From JAPXRI01 sp033813635 (GTDB lineage Bacteria > Bacillota > Clostridia > Oscillospirales > QAMX01): a stretch of 28,024 bases of DNA. Positions 1-7,044 of the stretch are shown here, one piece after another (positions within the stretch are counted from its first letter, which is position 1; each line of letters begins with the position of its first letter). The position numbers were made by a program, and so were the translations under genes. Where the stretch lies: assembly GCA_033813635.1 (NCBI GenBank), contig JAPXRI010000036.1:1-28024 (forward strand), read 5' to 3'. The notes beneath the pieces are model-generated. The model was not told where the DNA came from. It saw nothing but the letters and a program-made list of their open reading frames with translations, and searched no databases.

Positions 1-750
1 CAGCGCTACGCCCCAGATATCCGGCATGCCGTCGCCGTTGGTATCCTTCGTGCACTTCGTGGCAATTTCGATCATCTTGTCATAGGTCCATTCATACTTA
101 TAGACCATCTGGTACATCTGTTCGGCGGTGTAGCCCGCGTCGGCCACGATCTTCTTGTTGAACGCGTAGGTGTGGCCGAATGCCATACGGTCGTATTTGC
201 CGGACATGTCGACGCCCCAGGTGTGCTCCACACCGTCGACCGTGAAGTCGGTGAGGTGCGTGTACTGCTGGGCAAAGCAGTCGCTGTCGTTCACGTCAAG
301 ACCCGCCTCGACCATCGCGTCGCCGTCAAGCGGACGGAGCGCGTGGTTGACCGCGAGCGGAATCCATGTGGACTGACGGATTCTGACAAAGTCGCAGTAC
401 TTCGTTCCCGCCGTGGCGCTGCCCAGCAGCGAGTCGTACGAGTTGTCCAAACTCGTAAACATGATCGTGCAGTTGTACGTGCTCTCGATTTCGGCGTACA
501 GAGCTTTCAGCTCATCGCCCAGAGACGTATCCTTCCATTTCCCTTCAGGATTGAAGTTGCCGGCGTTGTTCAGGGTAAACACGTACCCTCCCATGTTCTT
601 CGGCGCTTGCGTCGTCGTCTCTGCAGGGGCCGTTGTTCCCGCCGTTGTGCCCGCGGTCGTCTCCGCCGGTTCGTCTTTCGAGCACCCAGCGAACAGAGCC
701 GCAATCAGCGCCACCGCGATGAAAAATGCCAGTTTTCTCCGATTCTTCAT
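1..750 (-). CDS. ABC transporter solute-binding lipoprotein (family 1), C-terminus outside window
   Basis: Open frame running from an ATG at 750 off the left edge (250 codons seen). Residues 1-22 are a basic then hydrophobic signal peptide ending in a lipobox-like FAGC with the lipidation cysteine at C23. A Thr/Ala-rich linker follows (about 28-50), the usual surface tether in Clostridia. The rest resembles family 1 extracellular solute-binding proteins, which capture sugars or oligosaccharides for an ABC importer; it contains a Ca-loop-like DTNGDGMPD. A strong AGGAGGG ribosome site at 757-763 fixes the start. The permease genes are not in view, so the substrate cannot be named. The gene points away from the recombinase at 1466 and reads like an ordinary chromosomal gene. 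Confidence 0.85.
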   Translation of the reverse strand, partial: MKNRRKLAFFIAVALIAALFAGCSKDEPAETTAGTTAGTTAPAETTTQAPKNMGGYVFTLNNAGNFNPEGKWKDTSLGDELKALYAEIESTYNCTIMFTSLDNSYDSLLGSATAGTKYCDFVRIRQSTWIPLAVNHALRPLDGDAMVEAGLDVNDSDCFAQQYTHLTDFTVDGVEHTWGVDMSGKYDRMAFGHTYAFNKKIVADAGYTAEQMYQMVYKYEWTYDKMIEIATKCTKDTNGDGMPDIWGVAL

Positions 751-872
751 GTTTAACCCTCCTTTATTCTGATTTCATTTTAGTCCCCGCATATCGGATT
801 TTATGTCATATAATATCGGCTGCTGCAAAGAAGCTTTTCCGAAACGCCAAGCATTGAAAACGGCACGAAAAA

Positions 873-905
873 CGGGGGCGGCTAAAACACCCCCGCTTTT
901 TTATA
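873..905 (-). terminator. Intrinsic terminator, possibly bidirectional
   Basis: A GC stem cggggg (873-878) pairs with cccccg (890-895) around an 11-nt loop. It is followed by T's on the plus strand and, read on the minus strand, by GTTTTT. It lies just beyond the stop of the small minus-strand gene at 919. Confidence 0.75.
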
Positions 906-918
906 TATATAAAGAGCT

Positions 919-1131
919 TTACGGCCTATCCTCTCTGTCTTCCTCTCTCTCCTCTTCGAAGAGCTTTGTCACCCAATCCGCGTATCGCCCGGCGTTTATT
1001 TTTCTTTCGCCGTCCGGATTTTCCGTTTCTTTAGCGCGTTTTGTGGCCGCCGCGTCCGCTCTGCAGTCGCACTTTTCGCCGAAATCGAGATGCGAGCCGC
1101 AATACGGGCAGATTTTATACTTTTTTCCCAC
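919..1131 (-). CDS. Small zinc-ribbon-like protein (70 aa), function unknown
   Basis: A 70-residue protein starting at GTG 1131, supported by GAGAGGAG about 9 nt upstream. The N-terminus carries CPYCG and then CDC (C8, C11, C20, C22), a probable zinc-binding knuckle. The rest is a charged helix rich in Arg, Glu and Asp, ending EEEREEDREDRP. I do not recognise a named family. It lies 25 nt downstream of the 49-residue gene at 1157-1306 on the same strand, so the two are probably co-transcribed and stop at the hairpin at 873-905. Position beside a large serine recombinase suggests mobile-element cargo; that is inference. Confidence 0.6.
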   Translation of the reverse strand: MGKKYKICPYCGSHLDFGEKCDCRADAAATKRAKETENPDGERKINAGRYADWVTKLFEEEREEDREDRP

Positions 1132-1156
1132 GTCTTTAAGCTCCTCTCTTTTTTTG

Positions 1157-1306
1157 CTAAGCCTCAGCGCCTTCCCTGCGGTCCTCGATATAAACTGTCG
1201 CCGCCGCGCGCAGAAGCTCTTCTACCCGCGCGCCGTCTTTTTCAACGCAGTCGTCGAATATCAATATTTTGCAGCTTTCCCGCGTGAACTCCCCCGCGAG
1301 CGCCAT
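1157..1306 (-). CDS. Hypothetical 49-residue acidic protein
   Basis: A short open frame from ATG 1306 to TAG at 1157-1159, starting MALAGEFTRESCKIL and ending EDRREGAEA. A strong GGAGGAG lies 5 nt before the ATG, which is the main reason to believe it. It has two cysteines (C12, C20) and a predicted helix rich in Glu, Arg and Ala. It is divergent from the recombinase at 1466 and followed after 25 nt by the zinc-ribbon gene. No family recognised. It may be a small regulator or accessory factor of the recombinase element, but nothing in the sequence proves that. Confidence 0.5.
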   Translation of the reverse strand: MALAGEFTRESCKILIFDDCVEKDGARVEELLRAAATVYIEDRREGAEA

Positions 1307-1434
1307 ACAAACTCCTCCGCGCGATAATTTCCCGATACATTTCTATGCGCTATGGCCTGTCTTTTTTCATAAAAAAAACGCAGGAAACGCGGACTGATGT
1401 TTGCCGCATGATCTGCGCGCAAACGCAGTATATG

Positions 1435-1452
1435 TATAACGAATCGGTTATA
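1435..1452. promoter_or_regulatory. Inverted repeat, possible operator before the recombinase
   Basis: TATAAC (1435-1440) and GTTATA (1447-1452) form a perfect 6-bp inverted repeat with a 6-nt spacer. It sits immediately before the GGGGG ribosome site (1453-1457) and ATG (1466) of the recombinase. A repressor bound here would block transcription or translation of the recombinase. No convincing -35/-10 pair was found. Confidence 0.35.
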
Positions 1453-1465
1453 GGGGGCACAGGAT

Positions 1466-2998
1466 ATGGAGAAATACTGCGCGTACCTTCGAAAATCGCG
1501 CGCCGACCTCGAGCTCGAGGCCAGAGGTGAAATGGAGACCCTCGCCAGGCACAGAAAGGCGCTGCTGGAGCTCTCCGAAAGGCTGAAGCTGCCGATCTCG
1601 CAGTTTTACGAGGAAATCGTCTCCGGGGAGACGATTTCGGCGAGACCCGTCGTTCAAAAGCTTATCGGCGAGGTGGGACGCGGGCTCTGGCGCGGCGTTT
1701 TCGTGATGGAAATCGAGAGACTCGCCCGAGGCGACACCTTCGACCAGGGCAAAATCGCCCGCGCCTTTTCCCTCGGGCACGCGAAGATCATCACTCCGGG
1801 CAAAATATACGACCCTGACAACGAATTCGACGAGGAGTATTTCGAGTTCGGACTTTTTATGTCGCGCAGGGAGTATAAAACGATCAACCGCCGCATCCAG
1901 CGCGGGCGCGTCGCCTCGGTAAAAGACGGAAAATTTATCGGCTCCGTCCCTCCGTTCGGCTACGATAAAGTCCGGCTCCGCGGGGATAAGGGCTATACGC
2001 TGTCCCCGAACGCGGATGCCACGGCTGTAAAAATGATTTTCGAAATGTACGCCGCCGGCCGCAGAGTATCCGAGATCCTGCGAAGACTTGCGGACGCCGG
2101 CATAAAGCCGCCGCGAAAGCCGGAGTGGAGCAAGTCCACCCTTTACGGCATACTGTCAAACCCGGTCTACGCCGGAAAAATCCGGTGGGCGTTCCGCAAG
2201 TCAAGCAAAACCATGGAGAGCGGCGGCGTAAAAAGCAAGCGCGTCAAAAGCGACGCGCCGATTGTCTCCGACGGTCTGCATGAGGTAATCATCGGAGAGG
2301 ACCTGTTTGAAAAGGTAAGCCGGCTTAGGAAGACAAACGCTGTCCCGCGGATAAAAAGGGGGTTCGCACTTCAAAATCCGCTTTCCGGCCTGATTTATTG
2401 CCGCCGCTGCGGCGCGAGGATGACGCGCCTCGGCCCCTGCGCCCGGAGGGGGCAGGCCTATCTCTCGTGCCCGAACCGGGCGTGCAGAAACGTCTCCGCT
2501 CCGCTTTCCCTCGTTGAGGAAAAGCTGCTCGCCGCTCTGGCGGATTGGCTCTCCGGCTACCGGCTTGATTTTTCCGCGGTCCCGGATACTTCCGGCGAGT
2601 ACGCGGCCATTTTGAAGGCGCTTGACGCGGCAAGGCGCGAGCGCGAGCTTCTCGACACCCAGCTCGGCTCCGCGCACGACCTGCTCGAACAGGGCATCTA
2701 CACCCCGGCCGTCTTCGCGGCCAGGCGCGCAGAGCTCAACGAAAGGGCGCAAAAAACGGAGGAGAGAATCGCGCGGCTCTCCGATGACTTAAAACGCTTT
2801 TCCCGTCCCCGGGCTTTTTCCGCCGCGGAAACCCTGCTCGGCGGATACGAAAGCCTGACGGTGGGAGGAAAAAACCGGCTTTTACGCCTGCTTGTCTGCC
2901 GCGTCGAATACGAAAAATACTCTGCCAACGAAAAGGGCGGCTTGGGAAATCCGAGTTTTGAGCTCTCGGTGTACCCAAAGCTCCCCCGCGTCGGCTGA
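1466..2998 (+). CDS. Large serine recombinase / integrase
   Basis: A 510-residue site-specific recombinase of the large serine (phage integrase/skin-element) class, which cuts and joins att sites through a serine-DNA intermediate. The N-terminal resolvase domain (about 1-150) has the catalytic serine in YLRKSR (S11) and the conserved Arg-rich MEIERLARGD (82-90). The recombinase domain (about 155-290) contains the typical PPFGYDKV. A zinc ribbon uses C312, C315, C335 and C340. A coiled coil spans about 375-445 and the C-terminus is complete. The frame is intact and full length, so it may be active. The start is ATG 1466 with GGGGG upstream. Its stop codon lies about 15 nt before the first recognisable GH18 codon, so the attachment site is probably at its 3' end. 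No other phage genes are visible; the element may continue left of the window or be a remnant. Confidence 0.92.
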   Translation: MEKYCAYLRKSRADLELEARGEMETLARHRKALLELSERLKLPISQFYEEIVSGETISARPVVQKLIGEVGRGLWRGVFVMEIERLARGDTFDQGKIARAFSLGHAKIITPGKIYDPDNEFDEEYFEFGLFMSRREYKTINRRIQRGRVASVKDGKFIGSVPPFGYDKVRLRGDKGYTLSPNADATAVKMIFEMYAAGRRVSEILRRLADAGIKPPRKPEWSKSTLYGILSNPVYAGKIRWAFRKSSKTMESGGVKSKRVKSDAPIVSDGLHEVIIGEDLFEKVSRLRKTNAVPRIKRGFALQNPLSGLIYCRRCGARMTRLGPCARRGQAYLSCPNRACRNVSAPLSLVEEKLLAALADWLSGYRLDFSAVPDTSGEYAAILKALDAARRERELLDTQLGSAHDLLEQGIYTPAVFAARRAELNERAQKTEERIARLSDDLKRFSRPRAFSAAETLLGGYESLTVGGKNRLLRLLVCRVEYEKYSANEKGGLGNPSFELSVYPKLPRVG

Positions 2999-3445
2999 CA
3001 TCGTGTTCGTCCCTATACATACGGCCCACCGCAGGCGGTCGCTCCGGCAAACCAGGTCAGGCGGGTGCTGGATTACGCTGTGACCGCAATACCACCGCGT
3101 AAAATTCTGATGGGAATGCCGAATTACGGCTACGATTGGAACCTGCCGTACCGCCAGGGCACCGCCGCGCGCACGCTTTCCAATGACGGCGCGGTCAATC
3201 TGGCGGCGAGCAGACGGGTGGCGATTCAGTTCGACAACACCGCCCAAGCGCCCTACTTCTATTATACCGACGACGCCGGTACTCGCCATGTGGTCTGGTT
3301 CGACGACGCGAGGAGCATCCGCGCAAGGCTCCTGCTCGTCGACGAGTTCAACCTCGCGGGCGTCAGCTATTGGACGATAAACCGCTATAACGCGCAGAAC
3401 TGGCTGATACTGGCTTCGATGTACAACGTGATAAAGGTGCTGTAA
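2999..3445 (+). pseudogene. C-terminal fragment of GH18 spore hydrolase (YaaH/SleL/CotE-like), 5' part missing
   Basis: Recognisable protein begins at the TAT codon 3014: YTYGPPQAVAPANQVRRVLD, then MGMPNYGYDW and VWFDDARS, ending at TAA 3443-3445. This is the last part of a glycoside hydrolase 18 barrel of the spore-cortex/coat peptidoglycan hydrolase type; such proteins usually carry N-terminal LysM domains. The catalytic DxxDxE strand and everything before it are absent. The frame is continuous with the recombinase and separated from it only by the TGA at 2996-2998 and five unrelated codons. A GTG at 3065 could start a short product, but it has no ribosome site. The remaining sequence shows no stops or frameshifts, so it is either recently disrupted or still selected. 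A strong terminator follows. Confidence 0.85.
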
Positions 3446-3450
3446 AACAG

Positions 3451-3495
3451 AACTAAAAAACCGCGAAAACGAATTCGTTTCGCGGTTTTTTAGTT
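3451..3495 (+). terminator. Strong hairpin terminator after the GH18 fragment
   Basis: A near-perfect 45-nt palindrome (one bulge) centred on cgaattcg, with arms containing aaaaaaccgcg and cgcggtttttt. The T-run is on the right for plus-strand transcripts. Its symmetry would also allow leftward termination. It begins 6 nt after the GH18 stop codon. Confidence 0.9.
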
Positions 3496-3535
3496 GCATC
3501 TTGATTTGTTATCCGGGGTCGTTGTATCCCCGCGG

Positions 3536-3562
3536 AAAAATGCCGCACATAAGGCGGGCGGC
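3536..3562 (-). terminator. Possible terminator of the J-domain gene
   Basis: Read on the minus strand, GCCGC (3558-3562) pairs with GCGGC (3542-3546) and is followed by ATTTTT. The stem is short. Next to it, a 10-bp direct repeat (tatgcctatt, 3583-3592 and 3593-3602) spans the stop codon of the J-domain gene. Confidence 0.4.
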
Positions 3563-3597
3563 TGTTCCGGCGGTTTTTCTCTTATGCCTATTTATGC

Positions 3598-4050
3598 CTA
3601 TTCGCCCTTTTCCACGAGCTCTCTGTAATCTTCCGCAAGGGCGATAAAGTCCTCCGGGTCGCCGCCCGCGTCCGGGTGATATTTTTTCGCAAGCTCACGG
3701 AACCGCTTTTTCACCGCCGCCAGGTCGGCGTCATAGGGCAGGCCGAGGCGGGAGAGGATCTCCGGGTCGTAAATTCTTATATCAATTTCGCCGGTATCCC
3801 TGAAATATCTGCAGTAGACAAGGGTCAAAAACTCCTCGGCGACGCGCCGGTACTCCTCCCGGCTCATGCGCGCAAGGGAAGCGAGCGTATATTTCGCGCG
3901 CCTGCTTCCCCCTCCGAGATCGAAAAAAGCGTCCCAGACGAGGCCGCGCCCGCGGGCGGCCTTCTCGTCTCCGCCGAACCGTATGGATATTTCAAGCTTT
4001 TTCAGACGGCGGACTTTTCTCTTTATCTCTCCTATTAAGTCGAGGTCCAT
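3598..4050 (-). CDS. J-domain (DnaJ-like) protein
   Basis: A 150-residue protein with a C-terminal J domain: helix II VKKRFRELAKKY, the diagnostic HPD at 125-127, then AGGDPEDFIALAEDYREL. J domains stimulate the ATPase of a DnaK-type Hsp70. Residues 1-95 are a charged N-terminal region I cannot assign; there is no Gly/Phe region or zinc-finger domain, so it is not canonical DnaJ. A J domain at the C-terminus suggests a specialised cochaperone. ATG 4050 has GGAGG 7 nt upstream. It lies 48 nt downstream of the ceramidase-like gene on the same strand. Confidence 0.85.
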   Translation of the reverse strand: MDLDLIGEIKRKVRRLKKLEISIRFGGDEKAARGRGLVWDAFFDLGGGSRRAKYTLASLARMSREEYRRVAEEFLTLVYCRYFRDTGEIDIRIYDPEILSRLGLPYDADLAAVKKRFRELAKKYHPDAGGDPEDFIALAEDYRELVEKGE

Positions 4051-4098
4051 ATGCGAGCCTCCCGGATAGAATTAAGGCTTGCGCCGCGTCCGCCCCTG

Positions 4099-5409
4099 TC
4101 AAAACCCCCGGGCCCCGGTCAGCCCGGCAAGCGCCGCCAGCAGCATGCCGGCCGTTTTCGGGCCCACCGAATTGGTCTCCTCGTAGTGCCTGCGCCCGTT
4201 TCCGTCGATGGCGTTTGCGCCGTAGGGATTGTCACTATCGAGGAAGAAATCGTTCTCAGGCAGAATATAGCCGATTTCGTCGTTCGTCAGGCCGAAAACA
4301 AGAAACAACTTTCCCCTCGGAAGTCCGAGCGCCTGATAAACCGTGCCCTCAGGCTTTATACCCGGGTTTGCGCAGTCGAAATCGGACAAAAAACCGCCGA
4401 CCGCGAGCTCCGGGAACAGTTCGCCCGGCATAAGCGCTATTTTTAACCCGCCGATCTCCGCGATGCCGACCTCGGTTTTCTTGACAAATCCCGCTCTGTC
4501 CCCAGCATATTCGGGGCGCTCGCAGATCAGCCCTGCTTTCGCGGCCTCAACAAAGTTTTTGTTTTCAAGCGGGATGTAGACTTCTTTCGTTATTACGCTT
4601 AGCGACTCCGGGCAGGCTTCGTCTTCAATTCTGCCGGCGGCTTTTCCGAGGATTCTTCCCATCTCGAGCATATTTTCCCGCGGACAAAGTGGATTTCCGT
4701 CCGCGTCGTACAGCTGCGCGTTGGTCTGCATCCCCCCGACGCAGCCGTTGACGAACATCGCCCGGATATGCCGGTCATTCTGATAGACCTTAAGCATCTC
4801 AGCCGGGTAGTCCGGCGAGATATATGTATTCTCCCCGCCCAGGGACTCGGGATGGCAGTTGAAATGCAGAATCGAAAAGCCCTCGGAGCCGTCCTCAGGC
4901 TCAAAGCGGAAGCGGGACAGAAACGGCAGCGTTACAACCGGCGGTCGCGGGTCAAACAACACGCCCCGCACCTCGGTCTGCCCGAAAAAGAGCTGTCCCC
5001 GCCTCATGTCGGCTGCCGCCGCCTCCGCGCTCAAAACCGCGCGCTCGGCGCAGAGCGCGATATAATCCGGGAATCTGCCGGATACCAGATTTTCGGCGTC
5101 TCCCCAGAGTCCCATCGTATCAATCGCCGCGTGGCTGTGGGTAAACGATACGCAGACCTCGTCTACGCCCGGCACCGCCCTCTTGATCGCGTCCCTTATC
5201 GCGCGCGTGTCGGGGTACGTCATCCCGGTCAGGTCAAAGACCGTAAAAATCGCGGTGAAGCCTCCGCCGGACAGCGCCGCCGACCTCACAATGAGCGGCT
5301 CGTACATTCCGTCTACTTTTTTATTCGAGCCGTAGCCCGACATGAAATACCTGCCGGACGCATAATCCTCCGGCACAATCTCCGCTTTTCCAAACCCTGC
5401 GCGCCACAC
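4099..5409 (-). CDS. Neutral/alkaline non-lysosomal ceramidase-like protein
   Basis: A 436-residue protein resembling the N-terminal catalytic domain of the neutral ceramidase family (PF04734 type), amidases that use a zinc ion. Family-like features are the start WRAGFGKAEIVPEDY, the metal-ligand-like VSFTHSHAAID (H91, H93), and NCHPES and GCVGGMQTN further on. True neutral ceramidases are about 650-700 residues and secreted; this one is shorter and has no signal peptide, so it probably acts in the cytoplasm on some other amide. The start is GTG 5409, chosen because GGAGG lies 9 nt upstream. It lies about 100 nt downstream of the TtcA-like gene on the same strand. The family call is firm; the substrate is unknown. 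Confidence 0.75.
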   Translation of the reverse strand: MWRAGFGKAEIVPEDYASGRYFMSGYGSNKKVDGMYEPLIVRSAALSGGGFTAIFTVFDLTGMTYPDTRAIRDAIKRAVPGVDEVCVSFTHSHAAIDTMGLWGDAENLVSGRFPDYIALCAERAVLSAEAAAADMRRGQLFFGQTEVRGVLFDPRPPVVTLPFLSRFRFEPEDGSEGFSILHFNCHPESLGGENTYISPDYPAEMLKVYQNDRHIRAMFVNGCVGGMQTNAQLYDADGNPLCPRENMLEMGRILGKAAGRIEDEACPESLSVITKEVYIPLENKNFVEAAKAGLICERPEYAGDRAGFVKKTEVGIAEIGGLKIALMPGELFPELAVGGFLSDFDCANPGIKPEGTVYQALGLPRGKLFLVFGLTNDEIGYILPENDFFLDSDNPYGANAIDGNGRRHYEETNSVGPKTAGMLLAALAGLTGARGF

Positions 5410-5509
5410 GTTAAACGCCTCCTCTTTCGTTTATACCGTCCCCGCAGACCTTTACTCTATCGGTTAAGGCAAAACCTCGTTTCCCGGGCTCCTTGCCGGC
5501 ATGAGCCGA

Positions 5510-6250
5510 TCATCGGATCTCCGGGCTCTGCCCCGGGTTAAAGCTCTCCCAGCCCTTAAGCGGGTACCTTTTCATCGCACCGAAAATTTTCTCGTAAATG
5601 TCCGCCCGCTCCTCGCGGAGCACCCCGGCGAGCTCCTTGACCCTTTCCCGCTTGGAGTGCTTATCCTTCGGGCATTTGTTCTTTACAATCGGCAGCTTCA
5701 AATCCCTCGCCGCCGCGACCACCTCGTATTCGCGGCAGTAAACAAGCGGGCGGATCACCGTAATGCCCGTCCTGTCAAGGTAAGTGACCGGGGCAAAGCT
5801 CGACAGCCTGCCCTCGTAGATCAGCGACATCAGAAACGTGTCCACCGCGTCGTCGAGGTGGTGTCCCAGCGCCACCTTATTGCAGCCGAGCTCCTTTGCC
5901 GTGGAGTTAAGCGCGCCGCGCCTCATGTTGGAACAGAGTGAGCAGGGGTTCTCCTCCTTCCGGATGTCGAACACTATTTTTCCTATCTCAGTCTTAATCA
6001 GAGTATACGGCACGCCGATGTCCGAACACAGCTTTTCTATCGGCGAATAATCCGTGTCGGAAAAACCCAAATCAAGCGTAATCGCGCGCACCTCGAAGGG
6101 CTCGGGGTAAAATTTTGAAAGGCGCGCGAGCGCCATCAGGGTCAATAGGCTGTCTTTTCCGCCGGAAACGCCGACTGCGACCCTGTCCCCCTTCGAAATC
6201 ATATTGAAATCCTCAACGCAGCGCCTGACATGGCTCAGAATATTTTGCAT
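5510..6250 (-). CDS. ttcA: tRNA 2-thiocytidine biosynthesis protein TtcA-like (PP-loop ATPase)
   Basis: A 246-residue PP-loop ATPase. SGGKDS (29-34) is the ATP-pyrophosphatase loop. C103-S-L-C106 and C193 match the three [4Fe-4S] ligands of TtcA/TtuA-type thiolases, and LGHHLDDAVDTF (128-140) is the adenylation segment. These enzymes adenylate a tRNA base and replace oxygen with sulfur; TtcA acts on C32. Length is normal. Clostridial homologues are not all proven to be TtcA, so target position is inferred. The gene is transcribed from a near-consensus promoter (6283-6311) back to back with trmB, another tRNA-modification gene. Confidence 0.85.
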   Translation of the reverse strand: MQNILSHVRRCVEDFNMISKGDRVAVGVSGGKDSLLTLMALARLSKFYPEPFEVRAITLDLGFSDTDYSPIEKLCSDIGVPYTLIKTEIGKIVFDIRKEENPCSLCSNMRRGALNSTAKELGCNKVALGHHLDDAVDTFLMSLIYEGRLSSFAPVTYLDRTGITVIRPLVYCREYEVVAAARDLKLPIVKNKCPKDKHSKRERVKELAGVLREERADIYEKIFGAMKRYPLKGWESFNPGQSPEIR

Positions 6251-6282
6251 AAACTACCCCGGAAGAATGATATTTAACTAAA

Positions 6283-6311
6283 ATTATACGATTCCGCCGG
6301 GTATAAGTCAA
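6283..6311 (-). promoter_or_regulatory. Sigma-70-type promoter of the ttcA-like gene
   Basis: On the minus strand, TTGACT (6306-6311), a 17-nt spacer and TATAAT (6283-6288), giving a leader of about 25 nt. It is back to back with the trmB promoter, with only 8 nt between the two -35 boxes. Confidence 0.85.
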
Positions 6312-6319
6312 GCGCCCGC

Positions 6320-6349
6320 TTGCCAGTCCTAAGCGCTTCGTGATATAAT
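6320..6349 (+). promoter_or_regulatory. Extended -10 promoter of trmB
   Basis: TTGCCA (6320-6325), an 18-nt spacer and TATAAT (6344-6349) preceded by TGA, i.e. an extended -10 (TGn). It probably drives trmB and the two genes after it. Confidence 0.85.
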
Positions 6350-6384
6350 TACCGGTGAATAAATAAACGGAGCAAAACAAGCTT

Positions 6385-7044
6385 ATGGGAAGAATGAGAA
6401 AAAAGAAAAATCTGATCCCCCGGATGGAGCGCTGCGGGGCTTATCTCGCGCAAACCCCCGAGGAGCATAAAGGCGCATGGCGCGAATTTCTCGGGCTCGG
6501 TAAAGATGCCCGCCTTGAGGCGGAAATCGGCTGCGGGAAGGGCGCGTTTGCCGTAAAAACCGCCCTGAGCTTTGCCGAAAACGGCGAAAACGCGTTTCTG
6601 CTGGCGTTCGACCGCGTGGCGAGCGCGCTGGTCGTCGGTATGGAGCGCGCCGCGGCGCAAAACGCCGATAAGCTGCTCTTTATACCGCGCGACGCTTCTA
6701 CTCTGCAGGCGATTTTCGCGCCGGGCGAGCTGGACCTGATCTATATAAACTTCTGCGACCCGTGGCCCTCCCGCAGGCATGAGCGCAGGCGGCTGACGCA
6801 TCCGGATTTTCTCGCGGTGTACAAAACTCTGCTTTCGCCCTCCGGCAGATTGCGTTTCAAGACGGACAACAAAGACCTTTTTTCATTCTCGTTGAAAAGC
6901 TTCGAGGCAAACGGCTGGACGCTTTCCGGCACCACATACGATCTGCACGCGGAAAACACGCAAAACATCACCACGGAGTACGAGGACAAATTCGCGGCCC
7001 TCGGTATGCCGATTTACTTTACAGAGGCAAGGCCAAGGCCTTGA
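6385..7044 (+). CDS. trmB: tRNA (guanine-N7-)-methyltransferase
   Basis: A 219-residue SAM-dependent methyltransferase that makes m7G46 in tRNA. The SAM-binding EIGCGKG is at 47-53, and the family signature NFCDPWPSRRHERRRL is at about 122-137. The C-terminal TTEYEDKFAALGMPIY is the usual TrmB tRNA-contact segment. Length is standard. The ribosome site (ggag) is 12 nt from ATG 6385, rather far, but the N-terminus fits the family. The stop TGA overlaps the TTG at which the next gene's frame opens. Confidence 0.95.
   Translation: MGRMRKKKNLIPRMERCGAYLAQTPEEHKGAWREFLGLGKDARLEAEIGCGKGAFAVKTALSFAENGENAFLLAFDRVASALVVGMERAAAQNADKLLFIPRDASTLQAIFAPGELDLIYINFCDPWPSRRHERRRLTHPDFLAVYKTLLSPSGRLRFKTDNKDLFSFSLKSFEANGWTLSGTTYDLHAENTQNITTEYEDKFAALGMPIYFTEARPRP

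Noticed and set aside
4768..5541. 257-codon plus-strand frame opposite the ceramidase-like gene
   Set aside because: Arg/Pro-rich antisense shadow with no family features.
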